Of a stretch of 64,000 nucleotides of DNA, positions 63,923 to 64,000 are shown piece by piece. Position 1 is the stretch's first letter. Every line of letters begins with the position of its first letter. The notes under the pieces are model-generated. The model was given only the letters and a program-made list of their open reading frames with translations. It made no database searches and had not been told where the DNA came from. The translations under genes were made by a program, and so were the position numbers. Source of the DNA: HXMU1428-3 sp965215715. GTDB lineage: Bacteria > Pseudomonadota > Alphaproteobacteria > Rhizobiales > HXMU1428-3. The stretch spans positions 186,001 through 250,000 of the forward strand of contig OZ244129.1 in NCBI GenBank assembly GCA_965215715.1, written 5' to 3'.

Positions 63923-64000
63923 TTATTCAGCCGGTTTATCATCGGCCTCAGGGGCCTCTTCACCGTCTGCTTGGTTGCCGCCAAGGGCTGCACCCAGAAT
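63923..64000 (-). CDS. rpsA: 30S ribosomal protein S1, C-terminal end (partial)
   Basis: Only the last 25 codons are in the window: ILGAALGGNQADGEEAPEAD followed by DKPAE and stop (63923-63925). The GDILGAAL-type end and an acidic tail are typical of rhizobial S1, and the next genes (sppA, ihfB) support the call. The gene continues beyond base 64000. Confidence 0.8.
   Translation of the reverse strand: MLGAALGGNQADGEEAPEADDKPAE

Noticed and set aside
1..64000. CRISPR arrays, rRNA genes, prophage or IS elements
   Set aside because: No spaced short repeats, ribosomal RNA sequence, transposase or integrase was seen on either strand.

Overview
The window looks like chromosome from an alphaproteobacterium, most likely of the order Hyphomicrobiales (Rhizobiales) or close to it, with a modest GC content (by eye in the 40s percent). 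The evidence is gene order. The blocks zapE-mdh-sucCDAB-lpd, pckA divergent from chvI-chvG-hprK-EIIA-HPr-ahcY, divL-tsaE/amgK-murU-addB-addA-trxA, and rpsA-sppA-ihfB-lapA-trpFBA-accD-folC are arrangements I know from this order. Lineage hallmarks agree: DivL with a tyrosine at the phospho-acceptor site, an AccD lacking its zinc ribbon, HisZ with short HisG, and an alpha-type HisS. Nearly all of the window is core genome with housekeeping roles.

Layout. 1-4,300: an upstream terminator, a membrane GGDEF-EAL protein, a PqiA-like membrane protein, a small secreted NTF2-like protein and tRNA-Ser(GGA). 4,600-10,150: a small membrane protein, a lone CheZ and the glycolate oxidase operon glcDEF. 10,150-13,700: a very AT-rich gap, a divergent LysR regulator, a cytochrome c and a DUF3422 protein. 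13,800-18,150: a LutA-like protein and hisS-hisZ-hisG. 18,190-23,540: an accessory stretch with two GST-fold proteins, a DUF2939 protein, a cysteine-rich secreted protein and a GNAT acetyltransferase. 23,800-35,260: zapE and the TCA-cycle operon. 35,350-44,180: a TraB/GumN protein, pckA, the ChvGI two-component system, the regulatory PTS proteins and ahcY. 44,500-56,640: divL, tsaE-amgK, murU, addB, addA and trxA. 56,680-64,000, all on the minus strand: folC, accD, trpA, trpB, trpF, lapA, ihfB, sppA and the 3' end of rpsA.

How the genes fit together. The middle of the window is central carbon metabolism: malate to oxaloacetate (mdh), 2-oxoglutarate to succinate (sucAB, lpd, sucCD) and oxaloacetate to PEP (pckA). 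Beside it sit the envelope-stress and pH sensor ChvGI and an incomplete PTS that reports metabolic state rather than importing sugar. DivL points to the DivK-CckA-CtrA cell-cycle circuit. AmgK and MurU form a peptidoglycan-recycling bypass. AddAB repairs double-strand breaks.

The most unusual locus is 19.7-21.8 kb. A copy of the 3' end of the DUF2939 gene (about 145 bp) is repeated 2 kb downstream. Between the two copies lies a gene for an exported protein with 44 cysteines, internal repeats and a C-terminal domain that looks animal-like to me. I see no transposase, integrase, CRISPR array or rRNA in the window.
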